Shown one piece after another: positions 26,152 to 34,785 of a stretch of DNA of 64,000 nucleotides. Below the pieces are notes generated by a model, which saw only the letters and a list, made by a program, of their open reading frames with translations, was not told where the DNA came from and made no database searches. Where the stretch lies: NCBI RefSeq assembly GCF_002872075.1, contig NZ_PGGU01000006.1, positions 124,001-188,000 on the forward strand. The letters run 5' to 3'. The first letter of the stretch is position 1, and each line of letters opens with the position of its first letter. The stretch is from Microbacterium aurantiacum. Lineage in GTDB: Bacteria; Actinomycetota; Actinomycetes; Actinomycetales; Microbacteriaceae. A program made the position numbers and the translations under genes.

Positions 26152-27398
26152 AGGAACGCCTTCCCCTCGCCACGGTAGGTCGGCAGGTCAGCGACGATCT
26201 CGGAGCCCGCGACGAGGTGGTATCGGTCGATCCGCTCAGCGGGCTCGCCGCTCTTGGCGTGCCGGAACCACACCCGGTCTCCGAGCCGGAGCTGCGCTGC
26301 GGCTCGCCCCTGGAGCGGTGTCTGCACCTCGCCGGCGGCCTCGCGGGGCAGTGTTCGCAGTCCCTGCGGCCATGCCGGCAGCGGCTGGCGCGAGGCGAGC
26401 GCCGGCCCCGACGCGATCCATCCCCCGCCAAGGACCGTCGCGATGTCAGGAGCGGGGCGACGGACGACGTCGAAGGCGAAGGCCGATGCCGGCGCCGGCT
26501 GGAAGGAGCGGTACCCGTCGAAGAGGTGCCCGCCGAGCAGCCCGCTGCCCGCGCTCACCTCGGTGAGCGCCTCGTCGCTGCCGGAGAACTCGAGCGACCC
26601 GGTGCCGCCTCCGTTGAGGAATTCGAGCGGTGCGATCTCGGCGAGGGCGGTGGCGATCGCCGCCCGGCGTCCGCGCAGCTCGGTTCGCGAGCGCGCCTGC
26701 ACCATCCGGATCAGCGGCGCGTCCGGACCCGCGTCGTCTCCCTGCCCGGCGATCTGCGCCTCGTACATCTGCAGTCCCACGAGCCGGAACCCCGGCCGTC
26801 GGACGATCGCCCTGGCGAAGGCGGCGACCTCACCGGCGGAGAACAGCGCGGAGCGACGCACGCCGATGTGCCCGAGTGCGGCGGATCGCAGCGAGGCGTC
26901 CGCATCGACGGCGACCCTGAACTCCGGGCGCCGCCCCGGTGCGGCCACGCTGTCGATGAGATCGAGCTGGGCGGGATCGTCGACCATCAATGTGATCCGG
27001 CTCGCCGCGACCTCATCGGCAGCGAGCCTTTGCAGGTTCACGCGGTCGACCGTCGGGTACCCGAGCACGATGTCCTCGTGCGTCTCGCACAGCCACAGCG
27101 CCTCGGCGAGGGTGAACGCCAGGATGCCGCGGAATCCCGGCAGCTGGAGAACGGCATCGAGCACCGCGCGCACGCGCACGGACTTCGAGGCGACCCGGAT
27201 CGGGAGCCCGCCGGAGCGCACCAGAAGATCCATCGCGTTGTAGCGCAGCGCATCGAAGTCGATCACCGCCACCGGGGCGGGCAGGTGGGCCGTGGCGGCG
27301 GTGAGCCGGGGCCAGTACCGGGCAGGATCCTCCCATTCGGGGGCGATCGAACGGCCAGCGTCAGCTGTGGGGCTCATTTCGGCGGTGAGGTCGAGCAC
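26148..27398 (-). CDS. Alanine racemase-fold PLP protein (amino acid deaminase/aldolase-like)
   Basis: A 416-residue fold-type III PLP enzyme. The PLP lysine lies in IRVASKSVRVRAVLD, the YNAMDLL helix and FLNGGGTGSLEF phosphate loop follow, and the C-terminal D-serine-dehydratase-like domain contains RLGDRVWFRHAKSGE. Such proteins include D-threonine aldolase and D-serine/D-threo-3-hydroxyaspartate dehydratase; the substrate here is undetermined. GTG 27398 has a TAGTGT box six bases upstream; ATG 27377 is an alternative start. It is coupled to the lactone-oxidase gene by ATGA, a pairing seen in other actinobacteria. Confidence 0.85.
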   Translation of the reverse strand: MLDLTAEMSPTADAGRSIAPEWEDPARYWPRLTAATAHLPAPVAVIDFDALRYNAMDLLVRSGGLPIRVASKSVRVRAVLDAVLQLPGFRGILAFTLAEALWLCETHEDIVLGYPTVDRVNLQRLAADEVAASRITLMVDDPAQLDLIDSVAAPGRRPEFRVAVDADASLRSAALGHIGVRRSALFSAGEVAAFARAIVRRPGFRLVGLQMYEAQIAGQGDDAGPDAPLIRMVQARSRTELRGRRAAIATALAEIAPLEFLNGGGTGSLEFSGSDEALTEVSAGSGLLGGHLFDGYRSFQPAPASAFAFDVVRRPAPDIATVLGGGWIASGPALASRQPLPAWPQGLRTLPREAAGEVQTPLQGRAAAQLRLGDRVWFRHAKSGEPAERIDRYHLVAGSEIVADLPTYRGEGKAFL

Positions 27399-27404
27399 TC
27401 CCCC

Positions 27405-27410
27405 ACACTA
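27405..27410 (-). promoter_or_regulatory. Candidate -10 box (TAGTGT) of the racemase-fold/oxidase operon
   Basis: On the minus strand TAGTGT ends six bases before the GTG at 27398, compatible with leaderless initiation. Confidence 0.45.
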
Positions 27411-27496
27411 CGACCTCCATGGACCCGGATTCATCTTCATCGGGACTGCGTCTCTTTCGCGACGCTGCATCTGCCGGGATGCCGCCGCCTCGTCGG

Positions 27497-27502
27497 TAGG
27501 CT
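27497..27502 (+). promoter_or_regulatory. Candidate -10 box (TAGGCT) of the tRNA gene
   Basis: TAGGCT lies 9 bases before the mature tRNA 5' end, so transcription would start a few bases upstream of the tRNA. Confidence 0.4.
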
Positions 27503-27511
27503 GGCGGTGCG

Positions 27512-27584
27512 GCCCCCGTAGCCCAATGGCAGAGGCAGGCGACTTAAAATCGCTTCAGTCTGGGTTCGAGTCCCAGCGGGGGCA
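27512..27584 (+). tRNA. tRNA with anticodon UAA (Leu by codon), class I shape
   Basis: A 73-base cloverleaf. Acceptor stem GCCCCCG pairs with CGGGGGC (27577-27583), discriminator A27584. The D arm has a three-bp stem. Anticodon stem 27538-27542 pairs with 27550-27554 (one G-U), loop CTTAAAA with anticodon TAA at 27545-27547. Variable loop TCAGT has only five bases. T arm CTGGG-TTCGAGT-CCCAG is perfect. CCA is not encoded (CCG follows). By anticodon it reads UUA leucine codons, but bacterial leucine tRNAs normally carry a long variable arm, so identity deserves checking. Confidence 0.88.
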
Positions 27585-27598
27585 CCGGGCTTCCAGGA

Positions 27599-28258
27599 TC
27601 ACTCGTCGATGCCGAGCGGGCCGAGGAGCGCCGGATCAGCCCCGGCCGCGATCAGTCGTGTGCGCATCGCCGCCGCCGCCCGCCGATAGGGCTCACTGCT
27701 TCCCGTCAGGAGGGACCGGGAGTTGGCGGCATCGTCGAAGGCGATCAGCTCGAAAGCGAGCTGATCGGCTTCCTGCGCGGCGATGGAGAGTTCCCCGGCG
27801 CCGATCGCAGCGGCGACCTGCGCCGTGACGTAGCCATGCCAGTCGTCGATCGCCGCGCGCACGGCGGCATTGACCGGACCCGGTTTCGAGTCGACGTCCG
27901 CCGACGTCGCCGCGAAGAAGCAGCCCCCGCTGAACACCCGGTCCTTGGAGTACAGCAGCGCGTTCCTCATGAGCACGGCGATGCGCCGCACGCCCCGCGG
28001 TTCCGCGCGGGCGGGTTCCACGATCGCCGTGAAGAAGATCTCCCTCGCCGCGAGCACGGTGGCCAGTTGCAGACCTTCCTTGCCTCGGAACAGAGTGGCG
28101 ATGCTGCTCTTGCTGCGACCCGATGCCTCCGACAGACGCCCGATCGTCAGCCCGTCGAGTCCGTCGACGGATGCGAGATCGGTCGCGCTCTCCAGAACCG
28201 ATCGACGCGAGGCATCGCCACGCACGCGTCGGCCGTCCAGGACTACGGGATCTGCCAT
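27599..28258 (-). CDS. TetR/AcrR family regulator
   Basis: A 219-residue repressor-type protein. The N-terminal helix-turn-helix spans roughly residues 15-60 (RRSVLESATDLASVDGL, then LTIGRLSEASGRSKSSIATL), and the C-terminal ligand domain contains FSGGCFFAATSADVDSKPG, seen in a common TetR subgroup. The ATG at 28258 is chosen because TACACT ends six bases upstream; a frame extending to 28504 would cross the operator and divergent gene. It most likely controls itself and the divergent hydrolase through the dyad at 28270-28307. Confidence 0.9.
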   Translation of the reverse strand: MADPVVLDGRRVRGDASRRSVLESATDLASVDGLDGLTIGRLSEASGRSKSSIATLFRGKEGLQLATVLAAREIFFTAIVEPARAEPRGVRRIAVLMRNALLYSKDRVFSGGCFFAATSADVDSKPGPVNAAVRAAIDDWHGYVTAQVAAAIGAGELSIAAQEADQLAFELIAFDDAANSRSLLTGSSEPYRRAAAAMRTRLIAAGADPALLGPLGIDE

Positions 28259-28264
28259 GCCCCT

Positions 28265-28270
28265 AGTGTA
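28265..28270 (-). promoter_or_regulatory. Candidate -10 box (TACACT) of the tetR gene
   Basis: On the minus strand TACACT ends six bases before the ATG at 28258. It abuts the first repeat of the operator, so a bound repressor would block it. Confidence 0.45.
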
Positions 28271-28307
28271 CGAACGATCGATCGCATAGTCTATGCACGA
28301 ACGATCG
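28270..28307. promoter_or_regulatory. Candidate TetR operator between divergent genes
   Basis: Two identical 11-base units ACGAACGATCG at 28270 and 28297 (27-base offset) flank a perfect dyad GCATAGTCTATGC at 28284-28296. This region lies between tetR and the hydrolase and overlaps or abuts the tetR -10 box. Confidence 0.6.
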
Positions 28308-28334
28308 TACGTATTCATTTCAGAAGGAGTCGCC

Positions 28335-29249
28335 GTGTCCACACTCTCCACATTCGTCGGCCGGGGTCTCCGCGCGATCGCCGTGTTGTCTCCGGCACTC
28401 GCCGGGCTCATCGCGCTTCGGCTCTTCTTCGTGACGACACCTCGCATCGAGATCCGCCCCGCGGATGCCGCCTCGGATCTCGCCGCCGAGCGGATGCGAT
28501 TCACGGTACGCGGGCGGGAGATCGTCAGCTACGCGTGGGGATCCGGCGAACGCACCGTGCTGCTGATCCACGGCTGGCGCGGACGAGCATCGCAGTTCGC
28601 TCCGCTGGTCCGCGAACTCGTCGCGGAGGGCTTCCGCGTCGTCTCCTTCGATGCCCCCGCACACGGACGCTCCAGCGGTGGCCCCACGGACATGCGCGAC
28701 TGGCTCGCCGCCGCCGAGACGCTCCAGCAAAGCCACGGTCCGTTCCATGCCGTCGTCGGCCATTCCATGGGCGGCCTGGCTGCGTTGACGCTGGCCCGTT
28801 CGTCGATGCCCACCGGACTCGTCGCCGTCATCTCGGCGGTGGGGCACCCCGACCCGTATATCGCGGAGTTCGCGAAGGACTTCGGCCTGAACCCCCGCAC
28901 CGCCGCGCAGGTGAGAACGCGATTCCAGGCGCGCCTGCACGAGGACGAGGCGTCCGCTGCGCGGCGCTACGACGCCGTGACGCATCCTCTGCCATCGGAG
29001 ACGGAACTCCTCGTCGTGCATGACCGGTATGACCGGCGAATGCCGGACACCGACGCTCAGCGTCTGCACGCGGCGCATGACGGGCGTTCTCGGATGGTGC
29101 GCACCTCCGGCTTCGGCCACACGCGCGTGCTGGCCTCCGACGTCACGCTCGACGCGGTGACCGCCTTCGTCACCGGCGGGCTCTCGGCCGTCGCCGACGC
29201 ACTCCCTGTCGACGAGGTCGAGCCGGACATGGCCTTCGACCGACGCTGA
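28335..29249 (+). CDS. Alpha/beta-hydrolase, membrane-anchored
   Basis: A 304-residue alpha/beta-hydrolase. An N-terminal hydrophobic helix (residues 10-31) may anchor it. The oxyanion region LLIHGWRGRASQF is followed by the nucleophile elbow VGHSMGGLAAL; the likely Asp is in VVHDRYDRRMPD and the His in SGFGHTRVL. GTG 28335 has AGAAGGAG upstream, preferred over ATG 28293, which lies inside the operator. It is the divergent neighbour and probable target of the TetR regulator. The substrate is unknown. Confidence 0.85.
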   Translation: MSTLSTFVGRGLRAIAVLSPALAGLIALRLFFVTTPRIEIRPADAASDLAAERMRFTVRGREIVSYAWGSGERTVLLIHGWRGRASQFAPLVRELVAEGFRVVSFDAPAHGRSSGGPTDMRDWLAAAETLQQSHGPFHAVVGHSMGGLAALTLARSSMPTGLVAVISAVGHPDPYIAEFAKDFGLNPRTAAQVRTRFQARLHEDEASAARRYDAVTHPLPSETELLVVHDRYDRRMPDTDAQRLHAAHDGRSRMVRTSGFGHTRVLASDVTLDAVTAFVTGGLSAVADALPVDEVEPDMAFDRR

Positions 29250-29284
29250 CGACATGCCGTGCTCGAACTCGCGCCGAGCATACG

Positions 29285-29322
29285 GAAGAGCCCGCCCGAG
29301 ACGGATCTCGGGCGGGCTCTTC
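29285..29322. terminator. Bidirectional terminator between hydrolase and ndh
   Basis: A perfect 16-bp stem (29285-29300 with 29307-29322) and six-base loop between two convergent genes. It has A/T at the outer ends of both arms, so it can serve both strands. Confidence 0.85.
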
Positions 29323-29338
29323 GCGGTCGTTCAGACGA

Positions 29339-30856
29339 TCACGCGTCGGCGTTCACGGTCTTCTTCACGGGGGCCTTCTTGACCGGGGCCTTCTTGGCGG
29401 GTGCAGCGTCGGCAGCCTCCGCGTTCACGGGCTCAGCCTTCGCCGGCTCCGCCTTGACCGCCTCGGCCTTGACAGGCTCGGCCTTCGCCGCAGGAGCGGC
29501 AGGTGCCGCATCCGCCGCCGGACGCGGGCGGGAGGCGAACTCCTCGAACACGTAGCGCGGGTTCTGCACGGTCTGCAGGTTCACGAGGTCGCGACCGAGG
29601 AAGAAGTTGTTCACCCAGCCCCACACCACGCGGAGCTTGCGCTCCCACGTCGGCATCGCGAGGCCGTGGTAGCCACGGTGCGCGATCCAGGCGACGAAGC
29701 CCTTCAGCGCGATGTTCCCGGACTGGAAGACGCCGTTGTAGAGACCGAGACCTGCCACAGCGCCCATGTTCTTGTGGAAGTACTCCTTGGGGTCCTCACC
29801 ACGAAGGACGGCGACGATGTTCTTGGCGAGAAGCTTCGCCTGGCGCACCGCGTGCTGGGCGTTCGGCACGCAGTAGCCGCCGACACCGCCACCGGAGAGA
29901 TCGGGGACGGCCGAGACGTCACCGGCAGCCCAGGCGCCCTCGACGAACTCGTCGGCTGTACCCACGCGCAGATCGGCACGGGTCTGGATGCGACCGCGCT
30001 CCTCGATGGGGAGGTCGCCGCCGCGGACGACGGTCGGGTTGGCCATGACGCCGGCGGTCCAGACGATGAGGTCGGTCGGGATGACCTCGCCGGTGGAGAG
30101 CTCGACGTTGCCGTCGATCGCACCGGTGACCTGCGTGTCGAGGTGCACGTAGGCGCCGCGCTTCGCGAGGTCCTTGAGCACCCATTCGCTGGTCTTCAGC
30201 GAGACCTCGGGCATGATCCGCCCCATCGCCTCGATCAGGTGGAAGTGCGTGTCGTCGAAGGTCAGCTGCGGGTACTTGCCGACCAGCGACGACGCCAGCG
30301 AACGCAGTTCCGCGAACACCTCGATGCCGGCGAAGCCGCCACCGACGACCACGACCGAGAGCAGACGGTCACGAGCCGGGCCGGCAGGCAGCGACGCCGC
30401 CTTGTCGAAGTTCGACATCAGGCGATCGCGGATCGCGACGGCCTCCTCGATGGTCTTCAGGCCGATCGCGTTGTCGGCGATGCCCGGGATCGGGAAGGTC
30501 CGCGAGACGGCACCCGCGGTGACCACGATCTGGTCGTACGCGAACTCGTACGGCTCGCCCTCGGGCGGCGTGATCGTCGCGACCTTGCCGGCGTGGTCGA
30601 TCTTCGTGACCTTCGCGGTGACGACGTGCGTCCGCTTCAGGTGACGACGGTGCGCGACCACCGAGTGCCGCGCCTCGATGGAGCCGGCGGCGACCTCGGG
30701 CAGGAACGGCTGGTAGGTCATATACGGCAGCGGGTCGACCATGGTGACGTCGGCTTCACCCTTGCGGAGCTGCTTCTCGAGCTTCCACGCCGTGTAGAAA
30801 CCTGCGTAACCTCCGCCGACGATCAGAATCTTGGGCACAGTGCTGTTCTGAGGCAC
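29339..30856 (-). CDS. ndh: Type II NADH dehydrogenase (NDH-2-like)
   Basis: A 505-residue FAD-dependent NADH:quinone oxidoreductase that feeds the respiratory chain without pumping protons. The FAD motif KILIVGGGYAGFYTA is at the N-terminus, the NADH motif VVVVGGGFAGIEVFAEL near residue 170, and YCVPNAQHAVRQAKLLAKNI matches the family's late FAD/quinone region. Unusually, the last 75 residues are a low-complexity Ala/Lys/Pro/Glu tail ending in KKAPVKKAPVKK. GTG 30856 (GAGGAG upstream) is chosen; GTG 30838, starting MPKILIVGGG, is equally possible. Genes upstream on this strand are the mycosin-like protease and DUF501. Confidence 0.92.
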   Translation of the reverse strand: MPQNSTVPKILIVGGGYAGFYTAWKLEKQLRKGEADVTMVDPLPYMTYQPFLPEVAAGSIEARHSVVAHRRHLKRTHVVTAKVTKIDHAGKVATITPPEGEPYEFAYDQIVVTAGAVSRTFPIPGIADNAIGLKTIEEAVAIRDRLMSNFDKAASLPAGPARDRLLSVVVVGGGFAGIEVFAELRSLASSLVGKYPQLTFDDTHFHLIEAMGRIMPEVSLKTSEWVLKDLAKRGAYVHLDTQVTGAIDGNVELSTGEVIPTDLIVWTAGVMANPTVVRGGDLPIEERGRIQTRADLRVGTADEFVEGAWAAGDVSAVPDLSGGGVGGYCVPNAQHAVRQAKLLAKNIVAVLRGEDPKEYFHKNMGAVAGLGLYNGVFQSGNIALKGFVAWIAHRGYHGLAMPTWERKLRVVWGWVNNFFLGRDLVNLQTVQNPRYVFEEFASRPRPAADAAPAAPAAKAEPVKAEAVKAEPAKAEPVNAEAADAAPAKKAPVKKAPVKKTVNADA

Positions 30857-30876
30857 AGGGGGACAACTCCTCGGAG

Positions 30877-32169
30877 TCAGGATTTTGGCGTGCGACTCGC
30901 GCGCGCTGATCGGATGCGCCGGGCAGCTGCGGTGACGCCAAGCCCCACCAGGATACCAGGGACTGTGAGCGCGATGAGCGGGAGGGTACCGTAACGCAAC
31001 GACTCGGCACTGGGAAGCAACGGCGACCCCGCCTCGGTCGGCGGGTCCGCGGCCGGCAGCGGCGGCACGCTCACCGGCGTGACCTCCGGCTCGGGCTGCG
31101 GTTCCGTGGCCGCGCGGCGGTGCAGGCGCACCCACTCCGCGAGATCTCCCATGGGGTTCTTGTCGACGGACGGCACATCTGTCGAGATCGCGGCGGCCGC
31201 ATCGACCAGCCCGTAGCCGTAGAGGGGATCGCTGGGCTTCTTCGCGCCGTCGACCGGGATCGCGGTCTTGATGATGCGGTTGATCACGTTCGCGGCATCG
31301 AGATCGGGATGCGCGGACCGCACGAGCGCTGCGATGCCCGCGACGATCGGCGCGGCGCCGCTGGTTCCTCGCCACCACGCCACCTTGCCGTCTGCGGAGA
31401 CGCCGAGCAGGCCTTCGCTGGGGGCCGAGATGCCGATGGTGATGCCCTGCGTCGAGGCCTCGACGCTCGCCGTGCCGGTCTGGTCGACCCCCCCGACTGT
31501 GAGCACGCCGGGGATCGTCGCGGGAGCGCCGATGATGCTCGTGCCGCTCCCCCGGTTGCCCGCGGCGACCACGACGACGACATCGTGCTCGAAGGCGTAG
31601 AGGAAGGCCTCGTCCCAGCTCCGGTCCCATTCCAGGGTGTTCGTGGTGAACGACAGATTGATGATGTCGGCGCCGTTGTCGACCGCCCACTTCATCCCCT
31701 TCGCCACCTGCTCGGCGAAGGGAACAGCGGCGGCGGCGCCGAAGCCGACCGAGATCGAGAGCAGATTCGCCTCGGGGGCGACCCCGATCATGCCGGTGCC
31801 GTCCGCGGCTCCGCGCCCTGCGGCCAGTGACGCCACCCATGATCCGTGGTTCCCGTCGACGGCGCCCAGCGGCGTGCGTCCGTCCGGGGTGCCGCTGCCC
31901 GAGACGTCGGTGCCGCCGATGACGGCATCGCCGAACGTCTGCGGCACCTTCGCGATGCCGGTGTCGATCACGGCGATCGTGACGCCCTTGCCGCGCGTCG
32001 TCTGCCATGCCTCGCGGATGCGGGCGCCGTCGAGCCAGTACTCCGAAGCGCGCACCGGGTCGGCGGGGTTGTCCGGGACGGGCCCCGGCGGGATCGTCGC
32101 CCCCAGGAGCAGGACGGATGCCGCGACCATCGCCGCGGCGACGGTCGTGCGCAGCACCCGCATGCTCAT
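30877..32169 (-). CDS. Subtilisin-family (mycosin-like) serine protease
   Basis: A 430-residue S8 peptidase. After a signal peptide (MRVLRTTVAAAMVAASVLLL) the catalytic triad appears as Asp in VTIAVIDTGIA, His in GNHGSWVASLAAG and Ser in GTSGAAPIVAG, with oxyanion Asn in VVAAGNRGSG. A Pro-rich stretch and a C-terminal helix (about residues 390-415) followed by basic residues anchor it to the membrane, the layout of mycosins. No type VII secretion genes are nearby, so its substrate is unknown. The ATG overlaps the DUF501 stop. Confidence 0.92.
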   Translation of the reverse strand: MSMRVLRTTVAAAMVAASVLLLGATIPPGPVPDNPADPVRASEYWLDGARIREAWQTTRGKGVTIAVIDTGIAKVPQTFGDAVIGGTDVSGSGTPDGRTPLGAVDGNHGSWVASLAAGRGAADGTGMIGVAPEANLLSISVGFGAAAAVPFAEQVAKGMKWAVDNGADIINLSFTTNTLEWDRSWDEAFLYAFEHDVVVVVAAGNRGSGTSIIGAPATIPGVLTVGGVDQTGTASVEASTQGITIGISAPSEGLLGVSADGKVAWWRGTSGAAPIVAGIAALVRSAHPDLDAANVINRIIKTAIPVDGAKKPSDPLYGYGLVDAAAAISTDVPSVDKNPMGDLAEWVRLHRRAATEPQPEPEVTPVSVPPLPAADPPTEAGSPLLPSAESLRYGTLPLIALTVPGILVGLGVTAAARRIRSARASRTPKS

Positions 32170-32708
32170 GTCGCCGTCGCTCCGGCACCCCGCGTCGCCG
32201 CGCCGGGGTCGTCGCATCGGCACTGCGCGGCAGACCACGACGAGCGCGCGAGCGCCTCATCGCCGATGGGGTTCACACCGGGTCCGGCCGCGAGCGCGTG
32301 CCCGGCGAGGGCGTGCAGGCACTTCACGCGGTTCGGCATCCCTCCGGCGGAGATCCCGTCGATCTCGGCGACCTCGCCGAACTGGGCGCGATCGGCGAGA
32401 TACGCCTCATGGGCGGCCAGGTACGCCGCCGCGATGTCGTCATCGTCGGCGAGGAGCGCCGCGAGCTCCGGCATCACCTGAGTCGCCTCGAGAGTCGACA
32501 TCGCGGCGGTGGCCGCCGGGTGGGTCAGGTAGTAGAACGTCGGGAACGGCGTGCCATCGGGCAGTCGAGGTGTCGTCGCGACGACTGTGGGATTGCCGCA
32601 GGCGCAGCGCGCGGCGATCCCGAGCACGCCCCTGGCCTGACGGCCCAGCTGCGCCGACACCACGGCGAGTTCGGCAGGCGTGGGGGCGGGGAATGGCGGC
32701 GTAGTCAC
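32166..32708 (-). CDS. DUF501 domain protein
   Basis: A 180-residue cytoplasmic protein of unknown function. Family features are the RCACGNPTVVATTPRLPDGTPFPT block with a CxCG pair, YLTHPAATAAMSTLEA, and SAGGMPNRVKCLHALAGHALAAGPGVNPIGDEAL. The conserved Cys, His and Asp residues hint at an enzymatic or metal-binding role. The GTG start has TACGCT six bases upstream. It belongs to the conserved block enolase-DivIC-DUF501-protease on the minus strand. Confidence 0.9.
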   Translation of the reverse strand: MTTPPFPAPTPAELAVVSAQLGRQARGVLGIAARCACGNPTVVATTPRLPDGTPFPTFYYLTHPAATAAMSTLEATQVMPELAALLADDDDIAAAYLAAHEAYLADRAQFGEVAEIDGISAGGMPNRVKCLHALAGHALAAGPGVNPIGDEALARSSWSAAQCRCDDPGAATRGAGATAT

Positions 32709-32714
32709 CCTTCC

Positions 32715-32720
32715 AGCGTA
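32715..32720 (-). promoter_or_regulatory. Candidate -10 box (TACGCT) of the DUF501 gene
   Basis: On the minus strand TACGCT ends six bases before the GTG at 32708, implying a separate leaderless promoter inside the eno-divIC-DUF501 block. Confidence 0.45.
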
Positions 32721-32761
32721 GGGGAGGCAACCTGGAGGATGCTCGGAGCGCACGCCGACGA

Positions 32762-33367
32762 TCAGGGGGCGACGGCCGCGTTCTCCGCAAGACCGCTCGA
32801 GGTGAGCGTGCGCAGCAGCTGCGACATCCAGTCGGCCGGCTTCTCCTCCAGGGTGTCGCTGACCGGCTCCTGCTCCTGCGGAAGAGCAGCAGGGTCGAGA
32901 TCGTTGTCGACGAGGTAGACGACCTCGCCTGGCTTGACGTAGTACAGGCGCTCGCGTGCCTGGGTCGTGATGTAGGCCGGATCCTGCCAGCGTTCGCGTT
33001 CCTTCTCGAGCGCCGCGATCTCGTCTTCGCTGACCTGCACGGACGCCTCGAGCGCCGCGATCTTCTGACGCTGGTCGATGAACGTGCCGAGGGTGGGAAC
33101 GAGCACCCACGCGCCGAGCACGACCAGCGACAGCATGATCACGGAGAACGCCGAGAGGCGGATGCCGGACGCCCATTCGCGCACATCGACACTCGGGCCG
33201 CCGGCGCCACGGGCGGAAGCCGGACGAGCGCGATTCCCCCGCGCGGGCGTCGCGCCGGTGGCGACCTTCTTCGACGGCCGCTTCGAGGATGGGGAAGCGG
33301 TCTTCTTCGGAGGCGTCGGCTTCGAAGCGCCCGGAGACGCCGAAGGAGGAGCCGGTCGTCGTGCCAC
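32762..33367 (-). CDS. Septum formation initiator (DivIC/FtsB-like)
   Basis: A 201-residue single-pass protein of the FtsB/DivIC family, which bridges FtsQ and FtsL in the divisome. A long basic, Ala/Pro/Lys-rich cytoplasmic tail (residues 1-65) precedes the transmembrane helix (about 75-95). A coiled coil then runs through QRQKIAALEASVQVSEDEIAALEKERERW, given here only by position (about residues 103-130), and the short conserved segment ARERLYYVKPGEVVYLV. The GTG start lies 36 bases after enolase, the conserved actinobacterial arrangement. Confidence 0.9.
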   Translation of the reverse strand: MARRPAPPSASPGASKPTPPKKTASPSSKRPSKKVATGATPARGNRARPASARGAGGPSVDVREWASGIRLSAFSVIMLSLVVLGAWVLVPTLGTFIDQRQKIAALEASVQVSEDEIAALEKERERWQDPAYITTQARERLYYVKPGEVVYLVDNDLDPAALPQEQEPVSDTLEEKPADWMSQLLRTLTSSGLAENAAVAP

Positions 33368-33403
33368 GGCTCCTCCTCGGTGTCGTCTCTGTCTCAGCTG
33401 TGC

Positions 33404-34699
<1,296 letters not shown>

Positions 34700-34739
34700 T
34701 CAGGGAAAAGGTGTGGTGGAGCGACGTCGATCCGCGCCC

Positions 34740-34745
34740 AGTCTA
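34740..34745 (-). promoter_or_regulatory. Candidate -10 box (TAGACT) of eno
   Basis: On the minus strand TAGACT lies 55 bases before the GTG, so eno would have a normal leader with Shine-Dalgarno, unlike many neighbours. Confidence 0.4.
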
Positions 34746-34785
34746 GCCCGCTCGCCGTCTCGGCCCGGGGACTCGTACTCCGCGA

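Noticed and set aside
29339..32260. A single 973-codon minus-strand frame suggesting a fusion of ndh with an upstream protein.
   Set aside because: The upstream 460 codons run out of frame with the clear subtilase gene and show no motif; ndh has its own GTG start with Shine-Dalgarno at 30856.
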